From assembly GCA_946499615.1 (NCBI GenBank), contig CAMMST010000006.1, positions 20,153-84,152 of the forward strand: 64,000 bases of DNA. Direction: 5' to 3'. The DNA comes from Enterococcus_E cecorum_B. GTDB taxonomy: Bacteria > Bacillota > Bacilli > Lactobacillales > Enterococcaceae. The translations under genes and the position numbers were made by a program. The notes beneath the pieces were generated by a model. The model did not search any database, was not told the DNA's origin, and saw only the letters and a program-made list of their open reading frames with translations. This document shows positions 9,275-17,606 of the stretch, in pieces (the stretch's first letter is position 1; each line of letters starts with the position of its first letter).

Positions 9275-9415
9275 AGGTACAGATAAAAAACATTTATAGA
9301 TAATGTTTACGGAATACACAAAGTTGGCTATTTAAGAAATTTGATTTCGAGATTATTGGCACTTTGTCTAGTATTTCCTTTTTATTTGAAGAAAATGATT
9401 GAAGGAGTGAGCAGC

Positions 9416-11614
9416 TTGTTAAATATAGCAATGCCAGTTGCGACAGATGAAGTAACTGAGAAATTATCTAAAATGAAAGTCGTGAAACGCGATGGCCGCT
9501 TGGTTGATTTCGATGATGAAAAAATTTACGATGCTTTGATGAAAGGTCGCAAAAAACTGAAAGAACCCCTTTCCCCATTAGAACACGAAAAACTAGTGGA
9601 AATCGTACAACTGGTAGATCGAGAAATTGCGGAACGTTTTACCGACAATGTCAAAATTTATGAAATTCAAAATATTGTCGAACACTTCTTATTAGAAAAA
9701 TCATTTTTAGCCTTAGCGCAAGAATATATTAGTTATCGGACCAATCGCGATTTTCTGCGTAAACAAGCAACAGATATTAATCTTTCTATTAGTAAGTTGA
9801 TTAATAAGGAAGAGACCGTCGTCAATGAAAATGCCAATAAAGATAGCGATGTGTTTAATACGCAACGGGATTTGACTGCGGGGATTGTCGGCAAATCAAT
9901 TGGACTAAAAATGTTGCCGCCTCATGTAGCCAACGCCCATCAAAAAGGTGAAATTCATTATCATGATTTAGATTATCATCCTTATGCCCCGATGACGAAT
10001 TGCTGCTTAATTGATTTTAAGAGCATGCTTACGGAAGGCTTCAAGATGGGCAATGCAGATGTCGAGTCGCCTAAATCTATTCAAACAGCAACTGCCCAAA
10101 TCTCTCAAATCATCGCCAATGTCGCTTCTAGTCAATATGGTGGCTGTTCTTGTGACCGCATTGATGAATTATTAGCTCCTTTTGCGAAATTGAATTTTGA
10201 AAAACATTTGCAAGATGCCAAAGAATGGATTGATGGTCCAGAACGCCAAGAAGCATTTGCCTACAAAAAGACTAAAAAAGATATTTATGATGCCATGCAA
10301 AGTTTAGAGTATGAAATCAATACCCTCTTTACTTCAAATGGTCAAACGCCTTTCACTTCACTTGGTTTCGGCTTAGGGACAAATTGGTTTGAACGGGAAA
10401 TTCAAAAAGCTATCTTACAAATTCGGATTGATGGTTTAGGTCGTGAACATCGCACCGCCATCTTCCCTAAATTAATCTTTTCTATTAAACGTGGGGTGAA
10501 CTTAGAACCAACCGATCCAAACTACGATGTCAAACAATTAGCCTTGGAATGTGCAACCAAGCGCATGTATCCGGATATTTTAAACTATGATAAGATTGTC
10601 GAATTAACGGGTAGTTTCAAAGTGCCAATGGGTTGTCGTTCTTTCTTACAGGGTTGGAAAGATGAAAACGGTCAAGAAGTCAATGTCGGTCGGATGAATT
10701 TAGGGGTAGTTACCTTAAACTTGCCACGAATTGCGATGGAAGCCCAAGGTGATTTTGATAAATTCTGGAGTATCTTGGAAGACCGTCTGGATATTGTGAA
10801 AGATGCTTTAGTCTATCGCGTGAATCGTTGTAAAGAAGCACTCCCTCAAAATGCGCCAATTCTTTATATGTATGGTGCCTTTGGAAAGAGATTAAAACGC
10901 AATGGCAATGTCGATGAACTCTTTAGAAACAGACGTGCGACGGTGTCTCTTGGTTATATTGGTCTTTATGAAGTTGCCTCAGCCTTTTACGGAGGTTCTT
11001 GGGAACACAATCCTGAAGCCAAACAATTTACCATTGATATCGTTAAGACCTTGAAAATGCACGCCGACCAATGGGGAGATGAATACGGCTATCACTTCAG
11101 CGTCTACTCTACGCCATCTGAAAGTTTGACAGACCGCTTCTGTCGTTTAGATACGTATAAATTCGGAATTGTCGAAAATATCACGGATAAAGAATACTAT
11201 ACCAATAGTTTCCATTATGATGTCCGTAAAAATCCGACCCCATTTGAAAAACTAGATTTTGAAAAAGACTATCCAAAATATTGCTCTGGTGGCTTCATCC
11301 ATTATTGTGAATATCCAGTCCTTCAACAAAATCCAAAAGCCTTAGAAGCTGTCTGGGATTATTCTTATGATAAAGTCGGCTATCTAGGCACCAATACACC
11401 GATTGACCATTGTTACGAGTGTGGTTTCGAGGGCGATTTTACACCGACTGAACGCGGATTTGAATGTCCAGTTTGCCATAATCATGATCCAAGAACTTGC
11501 GATGTCGTCAAACGAACTTGCGGCTATCTAGGTAATCCGCAAGCTCGTCCAATGGTGCATGGTCGTCATAAAGAAATCTCAGCACGTGTTAAACATATGA
11601 AGGATGTGCAATAA
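9416..11614 (+). CDS. nrdD: Anaerobic ribonucleoside-triphosphate reductase
   Basis: The class III glycyl-radical enzyme that makes deoxynucleotides without oxygen, 732 residues from the chosen start. It has an N-terminal ATP-cone (VVKRDGRLVDFDDEKI), the catalytic barrel, a C-terminal Cys4 zinc site (CYEC and CPVC) and the radical motif RTCGYLG with the glycine near residue 703. The reading frame is open further upstream, but the TTG at 9416 follows GAAGGAG by eight bases and is the best start; an ATG at 9431 is the alternative. The stop overlaps the nrdG start by one base (TAATG). The upstream NrdR-like boxes fit feedback control by NrdR. Confidence 0.95.
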   Translation: MLNIAMPVATDEVTEKLSKMKVVKRDGRLVDFDDEKIYDALMKGRKKLKEPLSPLEHEKLVEIVQLVDREIAERFTDNVKIYEIQNIVEHFLLEKSFLALAQEYISYRTNRDFLRKQATDINLSISKLINKEETVVNENANKDSDVFNTQRDLTAGIVGKSIGLKMLPPHVANAHQKGEIHYHDLDYHPYAPMTNCCLIDFKSMLTEGFKMGNADVESPKSIQTATAQISQIIANVASSQYGGCSCDRIDELLAPFAKLNFEKHLQDAKEWIDGPERQEAFAYKKTKKDIYDAMQSLEYEINTLFTSNGQTPFTSLGFGLGTNWFEREIQKAILQIRIDGLGREHRTAIFPKLIFSIKRGVNLEPTDPNYDVKQLALECATKRMYPDILNYDKIVELTGSFKVPMGCRSFLQGWKDENGQEVNVGRMNLGVVTLNLPRIAMEAQGDFDKFWSILEDRLDIVKDALVYRVNRCKEALPQNAPILYMYGAFGKRLKRNGNVDELFRNRRATVSLGYIGLYEVASAFYGGSWEHNPEAKQFTIDIVKTLKMHADQWGDEYGYHFSVYSTPSESLTDRFCRLDTYKFGIVENITDKEYYTNSFHYDVRKNPTPFEKLDFEKDYPKYCSGGFIHYCEYPVLQQNPKALEAVWDYSYDKVGYLGTNTPIDHCYECGFEGDFTPTERGFECPVCHNHDPRTCDVVKRTCGYLGNPQARPMVHGRHKEISARVKHMKDVQ

Positions 11615-12219
11615 TGAATCATCCAAAACCAAAAGAATGGGATGCCCAGGTTTTATCTCAACGCATGATTGCCGACTATAAACCTTTTAATTTTGTCGAT
11701 GGCGAAGGAGTCCGCAATAGTCTGTATGTAAGTGGTTGCTTATTTGCTTGTGAGGGGTGTTTTAATAAAGCCGTCCAAAATTTCAACTACGGCACTCCTT
11801 ACACGGAAGAACTAGAAGCCCAAATCATGGCCGACTTAACCCATAGCTATGTGCAAGGATTAACCTTACTCGGTGGGGAGCCCTTCTTAAATACACCCGT
11901 CGTCTTACCACTCGTCAAAAAAGTACGCGAAACCTTTGGCGACACAAAAGATATTTGGAGTTGGAGTGGCTATACCTTTGAAGAATTACTGCAAGAAACT
12001 CCTGATAAATTAGAACTGTTAAGCCAAATCGATGTTTTAGTCGATGGTCGTTTCGAATTAGCACAAAAAGATTTAAACCTACAATTTCGAGGCAGTCGGA
12101 ATCAAAGAATTATCGATGTTCCTCAATCCTTAAAATTAAAACAAGCCGTTATCTGGTCAAAATGTAAAGATGCCGACCAAAGTTACGAACAAATCAAACG
12201 CAGTGAATTAGGCGGCTAA
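11614..12219 (+). CDS. nrdG: Anaerobic ribonucleotide reductase activating protein
   Basis: A radical-SAM activase of 201 residues that installs the glycyl radical on NrdD. The cluster-binding motif CLFACEGC (CxxxCxxC) is near residues 43-50, and the glycine-rich SAM-binding segment LTLLGGEPFLN follows. Its start overlaps the nrdD stop, so the two are coupled. A hairpin just after the stop ends the operon. Confidence 0.95.
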   Translation: MNHPKPKEWDAQVLSQRMIADYKPFNFVDGEGVRNSLYVSGCLFACEGCFNKAVQNFNYGTPYTEELEAQIMADLTHSYVQGLTLLGGEPFLNTPVVLPLVKKVRETFGDTKDIWSWSGYTFEELLQETPDKLELLSQIDVLVDGRFELAQKDLNLQFRGSRNQRIIDVPQSLKLKQAVIWSKCKDADQSYEQIKRSELGG

Positions 12220-12222
12220 ATG

Positions 12223-12269
12223 AAAATCTCAAGGAAACAGTGACTCATCTGTCGTCCTTGAGATTTTTT
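12223..12269. terminator. Bidirectional terminator between nrdG and dinB
   Basis: AAAATCTCAAGGA and its complement TCCTTGAGATTTTTT form a long stem with A and T runs on both sides. The dinB stop codon lies in the loop, so the same hairpin serves both converging genes. Confidence 0.9.
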
Positions 12270-13384
12270 CTTTCATATTCGAACAATGGTAAGGTAATCA
12301 ACTCATAGGTCTTATCTTTTAAATTGGTCAAGGTGACGCCTAACAAGCGAATCCCCCGTCCTTCTTCATATGTATCTTCAAATAAAAGACTCGCCTTCGA
12401 AAAAATATCCTCTTTATGATCAATAAACTCTGGGAAGGTCTGTCTCTTGGTAATTGTCGTATAATCATCGTAGCGCAGTTTTAAGACCACGGTTTGTCCT
12501 TGTTTTTCTTGCTTGATAGCTGTATTAGCAACACTTTCTGATAATAGACGTAGCTGTGAAATCGCCTGGTTCATCGCATAAAGACTCTCACCAAAAGTAT
12601 GTTCCTTGCCAATAGATTTGCGTTCACGATTGGTCACGACAGGAGAATTATGAATCCCCCGAACTTTGCGATAAAGCGAATAGCCCATCTTGCCAAACGC
12701 ATGAATCAGTTCCATTTCTGATTTATTATACAAATCTTCGCCAGTGAAAATTCCCATCTCATGCATTTTTGGAATCGTCTTTTTCCCCACACCATGAAAC
12801 TTTTCAATCGGTAATGGTTTTAAAAACGCCTCGGCTTCTCCTGGCATAATCACAGTCATGCCATGGGGTTTGCGATAATCTGAAGCTAATTTGGCTAAAA
12901 ACTTGTTATAACTCACCCCGGCCGAACAAGTCAGATGTAATTCACGCCATATATCTTCTTGAATACAGCGTGCGACTTTGATGGCACTTTTTGAACCAAT
13001 TTTATTTTCGGTCACATCTAGATATGCTTCATCAATCGACATCGGTTCAATCAAGTCTGTATAGCGATGAAAAATGGCGCGAATCTGACGCGAAATTTCT
13101 CGATATTTTTGATAATTTCCGGGAACAAAAACGGCCTGCGGACATAACTCATACGCTTTTTTGGCACTCATCGCCGAATGTATCCCGTACTCTCTGGCCT
13201 TATAATTGCAAGTCGTCACCACACCACGGCCTTTGGTATCTTTGGGATGACGGGCAATCACTAGAGGATGCTTAGCCAACTCAGGATTGTCACGCTCTTC
13301 CACTGAGGCAAAAAACGCGTCCATATCAATATGAATGATTTTACGGCTCATGTCATTTTTTAAGGGAAAACGCATCTCCGCCAT
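12245..13384 (-). CDS. dinB: DNA polymerase IV (Y-family, translesion)
   Basis: An error-prone Y-family polymerase of 379 residues. The catalytic carboxylates are in HIDMDAFFASVE near the N-terminus and in SIDEAYLDVT; the helix-hairpin-helix region (FHGVGKKTIPKMHEMGI) and the little-finger domain follow. A start 63 bases further upstream is possible in frame but would overlap the neighbouring regulator gene; the ATG at 13384 has AGGTGAGAG upstream and gives the MAEMRFPLKNDMSRKIIH start seen in enterococcal homologues. It converges on nrdG. Confidence 0.94.
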   Translation of the reverse strand: MAEMRFPLKNDMSRKIIHIDMDAFFASVEERDNPELAKHPLVIARHPKDTKGRGVVTTCNYKAREYGIHSAMSAKKAYELCPQAVFVPGNYQKYREISRQIRAIFHRYTDLIEPMSIDEAYLDVTENKIGSKSAIKVARCIQEDIWRELHLTCSAGVSYNKFLAKLASDYRKPHGMTVIMPGEAEAFLKPLPIEKFHGVGKKTIPKMHEMGIFTGEDLYNKSEMELIHAFGKMGYSLYRKVRGIHNSPVVTNRERKSIGKEHTFGESLYAMNQAISQLRLLSESVANTAIKQEKQGQTVVLKLRYDDYTTITKRQTFPEFIDHKEDIFSKASLLFEDTYEEGRGIRLLGVTLTNLKDKTYELITLPLFEYERKNLKDDR

Positions 13385-13443
13385 ATCTCTCACCTGTTTC
13401 TCAAACTTTTCTATCTCTATTATACAAGAACAGACATTCCGTT

Positions 13444-13650
13444 TCAATCTTCAGGCACATATGAAATCAAGTCACCCGGTTGACATTCAAGCACTTCACA
13501 GATCTTTTCTAAAGTCGAAAAACGAATGGCCTTTGCTTTGCCACTTTTCAGGATAGAGAGGTTGGCAATTGTAATATCGACGGCTTCAGAGAGTTGCGTT
13601 AAGGTCATTTGGCGCTTTTTTAAAAATTGGTCTAAGTGTATTTCAATCAT
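13444..13650 (-). CDS. XRE/Cro-type small regulator (YozG-like)
   Basis: A 68-residue single-domain helix-turn-helix protein. The recognition region is LTQLSEAVDITIANLSILKSG, followed by the ST-LEKICEVLECQPGDLI ending typical of stand-alone Cro/CI-like regulators. It starts directly after the stop of the upstream DUF2975 membrane protein gene; this pairing is common in Firmicutes and suggests a membrane protein that works with the regulator. Targets are unknown; autoregulation is likely but not shown. Confidence 0.85.
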   Translation of the reverse strand: MIEIHLDQFLKKRQMTLTQLSEAVDITIANLSILKSGKAKAIRFSTLEKICEVLECQPGDLISYVPED

Positions 13651-14118
13651 TTAAATCACCATCTCTAATTCATCTTGTAAGGATAGTGCTTTTTGGTATA
13701 ACTTTGAAAAACTAATACTGATTAAAACCATCGTGAAAAATACCAGACAAATGGCTAACCCTATTAGCATCACTCCTGGTGCATCGCCTAAGTCCGCCCA
13801 ACGATAAAACATCGGTAAAATGCCTAGACTTAAGAAAAAGATAACGCCACTTGCTAAGCTTACTTGCTTTGTATAGATGAGTAATTCCTTTTGAAAAGCA
13901 TGGTGACTTGATTTTTGCCAAATACGCACACTCTTAACTGCCATATAGCTAATCGTTGCTGCTGCTAAAATCAAACAAATAAGCGTTAAGTTGTTTTGCC
14001 AAATCATACCTTGATGCTCGCTGGTAAAAATCTGTACGCCCACAAGAAAACTCATCAACCAAAAAATCACACTCAATAAGATACTAACGAAAGTAATCAT
14101 ATATTTTTCCATTTTCAT
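13651..14118 (-). CDS. DUF2975 membrane protein
   Basis: A 155-residue membrane protein with four predicted helices (about residues 7-30, 44-62, 86-107 and 120-145). It shows the SFSKLYQKALSLQDELEMVI ending and internal FQKELL segment common in DUF2975 proteins. The ATG at 14118 follows AAGGAAGG; a nearby ATG six bases later is equally possible. It is translated just ahead of the XRE regulator. Its biochemical function is unknown. Confidence 0.75.
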   Translation of the reverse strand: MKMEKYMITFVSILLSVIFWLMSFLVGVQIFTSEHQGMIWQNNLTLICLILAAATISYMAVKSVRIWQKSSHHAFQKELLIYTKQVSLASGVIFFLSLGILPMFYRWADLGDAPGVMLIGLAICLVFFTMVLISISFSKLYQKALSLQDELEMVI

Positions 14119-14163
14119 CATCCTTCCTTTGCCTAGAGTATAGCAGATTTTTATCGAAAAACA

Positions 14164-14202
14164 ATAAAAATAAGCTAGCAAGCATTTACTCACTAGCTTA
14201 TG
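14164..14202 (-). terminator. Terminator of the amtB-glnK transcript
   Basis: TAAGCTAG pairs with CTAGCTTA on the minus strand across a 14-base loop, followed by TTTTTATT. It lies about 340 bases after glnK, behind the repeat array. Confidence 0.75.
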
Positions 14203-14225
14203 GGAGGTTTTAATTGATGAAAATT

Positions 14226-14540
14226 TTTTGCGAGCCGCTCGTGGCTAATCAAGCTGCTTCACGACCTTTATACACGGCATTCAGCAGCTAGACATTGTGA
14301 AATTCGCCCTCCCGCTTGAGAAAATCTCCTTTCATCCGATTTTCTCAGCGGTAGGTAAGCACAAAAATTTCTTCTAGGCTTTCCAAGCTGCTTCACGACC
14401 TTTTTCCTAATCCGTGTTCAGCGACTAGCTACTTCGGCGTATAAGCCACCCCATCTGGGAAAGTCTTTACTTTTTGGACTTTCCAGATGTGTTGGACAAA
14501 CTTATCCGCTCGTAGCTAATCGAGTCGCTTCACATCCTTT
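14226..14540 (-). repeat. Array of three hairpin repeats after glnK
   Basis: Read on the minus strand, unit X (14540-14411) starts AAAGGATGTGAAGCGACT and ends AGTCGCTGAACACGG, with a central stem (CATCTGGGAAAGTC and its complement). Unit Y (14405-14271) starts AAGGTCGTGAAGCAGCT and has the GAGAAAATC/GATTTTCTC core shared with the copies at 47109 and 55681. Unit Z (14270-14226) is a partial copy of the first arm. Each full unit has complementary ends and can fold into one long hairpin. Confidence 0.75.
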
Positions 14541-14543
14541 ATT

Positions 14544-14885
14544 CTATATTGCTTCTTTGCCTCGTTGGCCGGTGCGGATGCGAATGACTTCTTCGATTGG
14601 TGAGATAAATATCTTTCCATCGCCGACTTCTCCTGTGCCACAAATCATCAGAATACGATCGACCACACTTTCAACATCTTTATCTTCTAAAACAAAGCTA
14701 ACTTTGACTTTTGGTAAAAGACTGGTAATAATCGCCTTGCCACGTACATATTCTTTAACGCCTTTTTGATTCCCATACCCTAAGACTTGGGTAACGGTCA
14801 TCCCGGAAATCTCAAAATCACGGTTAATCTCAGCTTTTAATTCTTCTAATTTTTCTAAACGAATGACTGCTTCTATTTTCTTCAT
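14544..14885 (-). CDS. glnK: PII nitrogen regulatory protein
   Basis: A 113-residue PII signal protein. It has the N-terminal MKKIEAVIRLEKLEELK, a T-loop (GNQKGVKEYVRGKAIITS), the B-loop TGEVGDGKIFI and the C-loop IRIRTGQRG. The position equivalent to the uridylylated Tyr51 of E. coli is isoleucine, which fits a lineage without GlnD; signalling would be through ATP/ADP and 2-oxoglutarate binding only. It follows amtB by 17 bases, the usual amtB-glnK pairing, and would plug the AmtB channel when nitrogen is ample. Confidence 0.95.
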   Translation of the reverse strand: MKKIEAVIRLEKLEELKAEINRDFEISGMTVTQVLGYGNQKGVKEYVRGKAIITSLLPKVKVSFVLEDKDVESVVDRILMICGTGEVGDGKIFISPIEEVIRIRTGQRGKEAI

Positions 14886-14902
14886 AAACGCTACCTTCTT
14901 TC

Positions 14903-16120
14903 TTATGAATCTAATCCCATAAAGGTTGGATAAGCCGTTTCATCATGTTCGATACGGTCCATACCAAGTGCTTCTTCTGAGTCAGTGACGCGAATTGGCA
15001 TAAAGAATTTAATTACGCTGATAATCACGAAACTTAATAGACCGGCAAAAACAATGGTAAAGACAATACTTTCAAGCTGGGCTAAGAATAATTGAACATT
15101 GCCATAGAATAAACCAGCTTTCCCACCAACTGCAGGATTGGCGAAAATTCCTGTCATTATTCCACCGAAAATCCCACCAACACCGTGACAGCCAAAAGCA
15201 TCTAGCGCGTCATCTAATTGCACTTTTTGCTTGATAACAGAAATAAAATAGAAACAAAACGGACTAACTAAAAATCCGATAATAATGGAAGACCATAGTG
15301 AAACAAAACCTGCGCCTGGGGTAATCGCAACTAAGCCTACAACAGCACCTGTACAAGCACCGACTACAGTAGGTTTGCCAATGACTAGTTTTTCAATCAA
15401 CATCCATGATAGCATCGCACTAGCTGCAGCGGTATTCGTTGTTAATAAAGCATGAATCGCTAAACCATCGGCTGCAAGTGCTGAACCGGCATTAAAACCA
15501 AACCAACCAAACCATAAAAGGCCAGCACCAAGCACTACAAACGGAATATTATGTGGACGATATTCGATTTGTGCATATTCGCGTCGTTTACCCACTACAT
15601 AAGCTAATACCAAACCTGAAATACCAGAGCTAATATGCACGACATTTCCACCCGCAAAGTCAATTGAGCCAATTGCATCTAACAATCCTTTGCCCCAAAC
15701 CATGTGCGCTAATGGTGCGTAGACAAGAATAATCCAAGCAGCGATAAATAAGAAAATCGCCGAAAACTTCATCCGGCCAACTACTGAACCGGTAATAATC
15801 GCTGTAGCAATCAAGGCAAACATCATTTGAAAGGCTGCGAATAGTCCTTCTGGGATGCCATCGCCTTTTGTCATTGATACATGGTTAAAAAAGACTTTAT
15901 CCAAATTTCCGACTAATAGATGATCGCCGCTAAAGGATAACGAATAACCAATCGCAATCCATAATATTGAGGCCAATCCTAAAGTACAGATAACCATCAT
16001 CATCGTATTTAAGATATTTTTTCTTCGCTCCAAACCTCCATAAAAGAAAGCTAAAGCCGGGGTCATTAAGAATACTAACCCACTACAAATCAAAATAAAT
16101 GCAATGTTTCCTGTTTCCAT
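14903..16120 (-). CDS. amtB: Ammonium transporter
   Basis: An Amt-family ammonium channel of 405 residues with about eleven membrane helices. Family signatures include AFFYGGLERRKN, the DFAGGNVVHISSG block, FNAGSALAADGLA and the DDALDAFGCHGVGGIFGG segment with the conserved pore histidine. The ATG at 16120 is preceded by AAGGAGAG; an upstream extension has no ribosome site. The promoter carries two perfect GlnR boxes and a perfect CodY box, so expression should rise when nitrogen is scarce. Confidence 0.96.
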   Translation of the reverse strand: METGNIAFILICSGLVFLMTPALAFFYGGLERRKNILNTMMMVICTLGLASILWIAIGYSLSFSGDHLLVGNLDKVFFNHVSMTKGDGIPEGLFAAFQMMFALIATAIITGSVVGRMKFSAIFLFIAAWIILVYAPLAHMVWGKGLLDAIGSIDFAGGNVVHISSGISGLVLAYVVGKRREYAQIEYRPHNIPFVVLGAGLLWFGWFGFNAGSALAADGLAIHALLTTNTAAASAMLSWMLIEKLVIGKPTVVGACTGAVVGLVAITPGAGFVSLWSSIIIGFLVSPFCFYFISVIKQKVQLDDALDAFGCHGVGGIFGGIMTGIFANPAVGGKAGLFYGNVQLFLAQLESIVFTIVFAGLLSFVIISVIKFFMPIRVTDSEEALGMDRIEHDETAYPTFMGLDS

Positions 16121-16191
16121 TTGAATTCTCTCCTTTTTTATCGTCCTAAACGACTGAATGATAACCAACTTTTTTAAGGCAACCTACCTTA

Positions 16192-16208
16192 TGTCAGAAA
16201 TACTAACA
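16192..16208. promoter_or_regulatory. GlnR box 1 (amtB)
   Basis: TGTCA-7-TAACA fits the GlnR/TnrA consensus TGTNA-N7-TNACA exactly. It lies just downstream of the -10 element. Confidence 0.85.
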
Positions 16209-16222
16209 CATCTTTTTTGAAT

Positions 16223-16251
16223 TTTCTAGCTTTTCGACTGAATTTGTGCAA
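16223..16251 (-). promoter_or_regulatory. amtB promoter
   Basis: TTGCAC (16251-16246) and TAGAAA (16228-16223) are spaced 17 bases on the minus strand, between the two GlnR boxes. Confidence 0.6.
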
Positions 16252-16264
16252 TTTTCTGAAAATT
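16250..16264. promoter_or_regulatory. Perfect CodY box at amtB
   Basis: AATTTTCTGAAAATT is an exact match to the CodY consensus AATTTTCWGAAAATT and overlaps the end of the -35 element. Confidence 0.8.
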
Positions 16265-16276
16265 CGTCACATACTA

Positions 16277-16293
16277 TGTTAACTTTTCTGACA
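16277..16293. promoter_or_regulatory. GlnR box 2 (amtB)
   Basis: TGTTA-7-TGACA fits TGTNA-N7-TNACA exactly. Its centre is 85 bases (about eight helical turns) from box 1, upstream of the -35. Confidence 0.85.
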
Positions 16294-16300
16294 CATATAT

Positions 16301-16346
16301 CAAAAAAACGCATCAAACGTAGAAAATTCTCTACATTCGATGCGTT
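16301..16346 (-). terminator. Terminator of the dnaX-rsmI operon
   Basis: AACGCATCGAATGTAG pairs with CTACGTTTGATGCGTT, followed by T7 on the minus strand, just after rsmI. Confidence 0.88.
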
Positions 16347-16359
16347 ACCTTTAGATAGT

Positions 16360-17241
16360 TTACGAGTGAATTTCGTGATAGATTTGATAGATTTCTTGCT
16401 TTTTATAGCCTAGCACTTTAGCCACTTCTTTAATTGCGGTATTTGGTTTTTCTCCATATACTTCAATGCGATCCACGACCTTTTGACGGATTTGCTCCTC
16501 TGTCAAATGAATTTCTTCTGTTGCCTGTTCCTCAAGAGATTTGCCAGATACTAAAAGACAGCACTCGCCTTTGATCTCGTTGTCTTTAGCATATTCAGCT
16601 AGTTCTAGCAAAGTCCCACGAATAAATTCTTCATGGATTTTGGTTAATTCGCGACAAATCACGGCTTGGCGATTTTCCCCAAATACTTCCACCATATTCG
16701 CTAACGTACTTGCGATGCGATAGGGTGATTCATAAAAAATCATACTAGCAGGAAGTTGCGCTAAAGGGGTTAAAGCTGCGACTTGCTCTTTTTTCTTACG
16801 CGGTAAAAAGCCATGGAAATAATTTGGCTGCGCGGATAATCCTGATGCAATCAACGCAGTCAGGCCAGCTGTTGGTCCTGGCAAGGCAACAACTGGAATA
16901 TTTGCTGCAATACAAGCTTGGACTAATTCATGACCTGGATCGCTAATCGAAGGCATCCCCGCATCAGAGACTTGGGCAAGCGACTGACCTGCAAGTAAGA
17001 AATCGACTAACTGGGGTACACGTTCTTTATAATTATGCTCATGTAAACTTTTTTGTGGCGTAGAAATTCCAAAATGATTTAGCAATTTTTGCGTATTACG
17101 GGTATCTTCGCTGGCAATTAAATCTACCTGTTTTAAAATTTCAACCGCTCTTTGTGTCATATCTAGCAGATTCCCAATTGGCGTCGGTACTAGATAGAGA
17201 CAAGCGCTATTTTGATGATAACTTTTTTGCTTGGTTAACAT
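16360..17241 (-). CDS. rsmI: 16S rRNA 2'-O-ribose C1402 methyltransferase
   Basis: A SAM-dependent tetrapyrrole-methylase-fold enzyme of 293 residues that methylates C1402 of 16S rRNA. Typical blocks are YLVPTPIGNLLDMTQRA, ASEDTRNTQKLLNHFGI, QVSDAGMPSISDPGHELV and LPGPTAGLTALIASGL. The ATG at 17241 follows GAGGG; a more upstream ATG overlaps the yabA stop. The conserved yabA-rsmI order is that of Firmicutes. Confidence 0.95.
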   Translation of the reverse strand: MLTKQKSYHQNSACLYLVPTPIGNLLDMTQRAVEILKQVDLIASEDTRNTQKLLNHFGISTPQKSLHEHNYKERVPQLVDFLLAGQSLAQVSDAGMPSISDPGHELVQACIAANIPVVALPGPTAGLTALIASGLSAQPNYFHGFLPRKKKEQVAALTPLAQLPASMIFYESPYRIASTLANMVEVFGENRQAVICRELTKIHEEFIRGTLLELAEYAKDNEIKGECCLLVSGKSLEEQATEEIHLTEEQIRQKVVDRIEVYGEKPNTAIKEVAKVLGYKKQEIYQIYHEIHS

Positions 17242-17252
17242 TTTATCCCTCA

Positions 17253-17606
17253 TTATTCACGATAAATGACTTCTAAACAAAAGGCACATGGTTCATCATT
17301 TGCTCTTCTTGAACCATATAAGTCATAACATACGTGAAAGCCTTCTTCATAGATGTTTTCAAGATTTTTACGTGAAGTAGACAAAGCTTGCTTCATTTTT
17401 TTACTTGAATTTGGATTGGTTTGATTCATTTCCCGTAAATGCTCACGTAATTTTTGATTTTCCAATTCGAGCTCGGTATTTTTCTCGACCAACTCTTGGA
17501 TGGATTGTTTCATTTTTTGTAATTTGGTTAGCATCTGGGATAAATCGGACTCAAACTCATCCAATCCATCATATAAATCACGTTTATCTAACTTCATCTT
17601 GCTCAC
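17253..17606 (-). CDS. yabA: Replication initiation control protein YabA
   Basis: A 117-residue regulator of DnaA. A long N-terminal coiled coil (residues 8-62, rich in E, L and K heptads) for tetramer formation is followed by a C-terminal zinc-binding domain with HVCYDLYGSRR and CAFC. It starts immediately after the ricT stop. Known partners of the family are DnaA and DnaN, limiting re-initiation. Confidence 0.93.
   Translation of the reverse strand: MSKMKLDKRDLYDGLDEFESDLSQMLTKLQKMKQSIQELVEKNTELELENQKLREHLREMNQTNPNSSKKMKQALSTSRKNLENIYEEGFHVCYDLYGSRRANDEPCAFCLEVIYRE

Larger units (their letters stand above)
14119..14543. other. glnK 3' region: three hairpin repeats then a terminator
   Basis: This gap holds no gene. 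Going away from glnK on the minus strand there are three related repeat units (described separately) and then a terminator, so they form a long structured 3' UTR. Confidence 0.7.
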
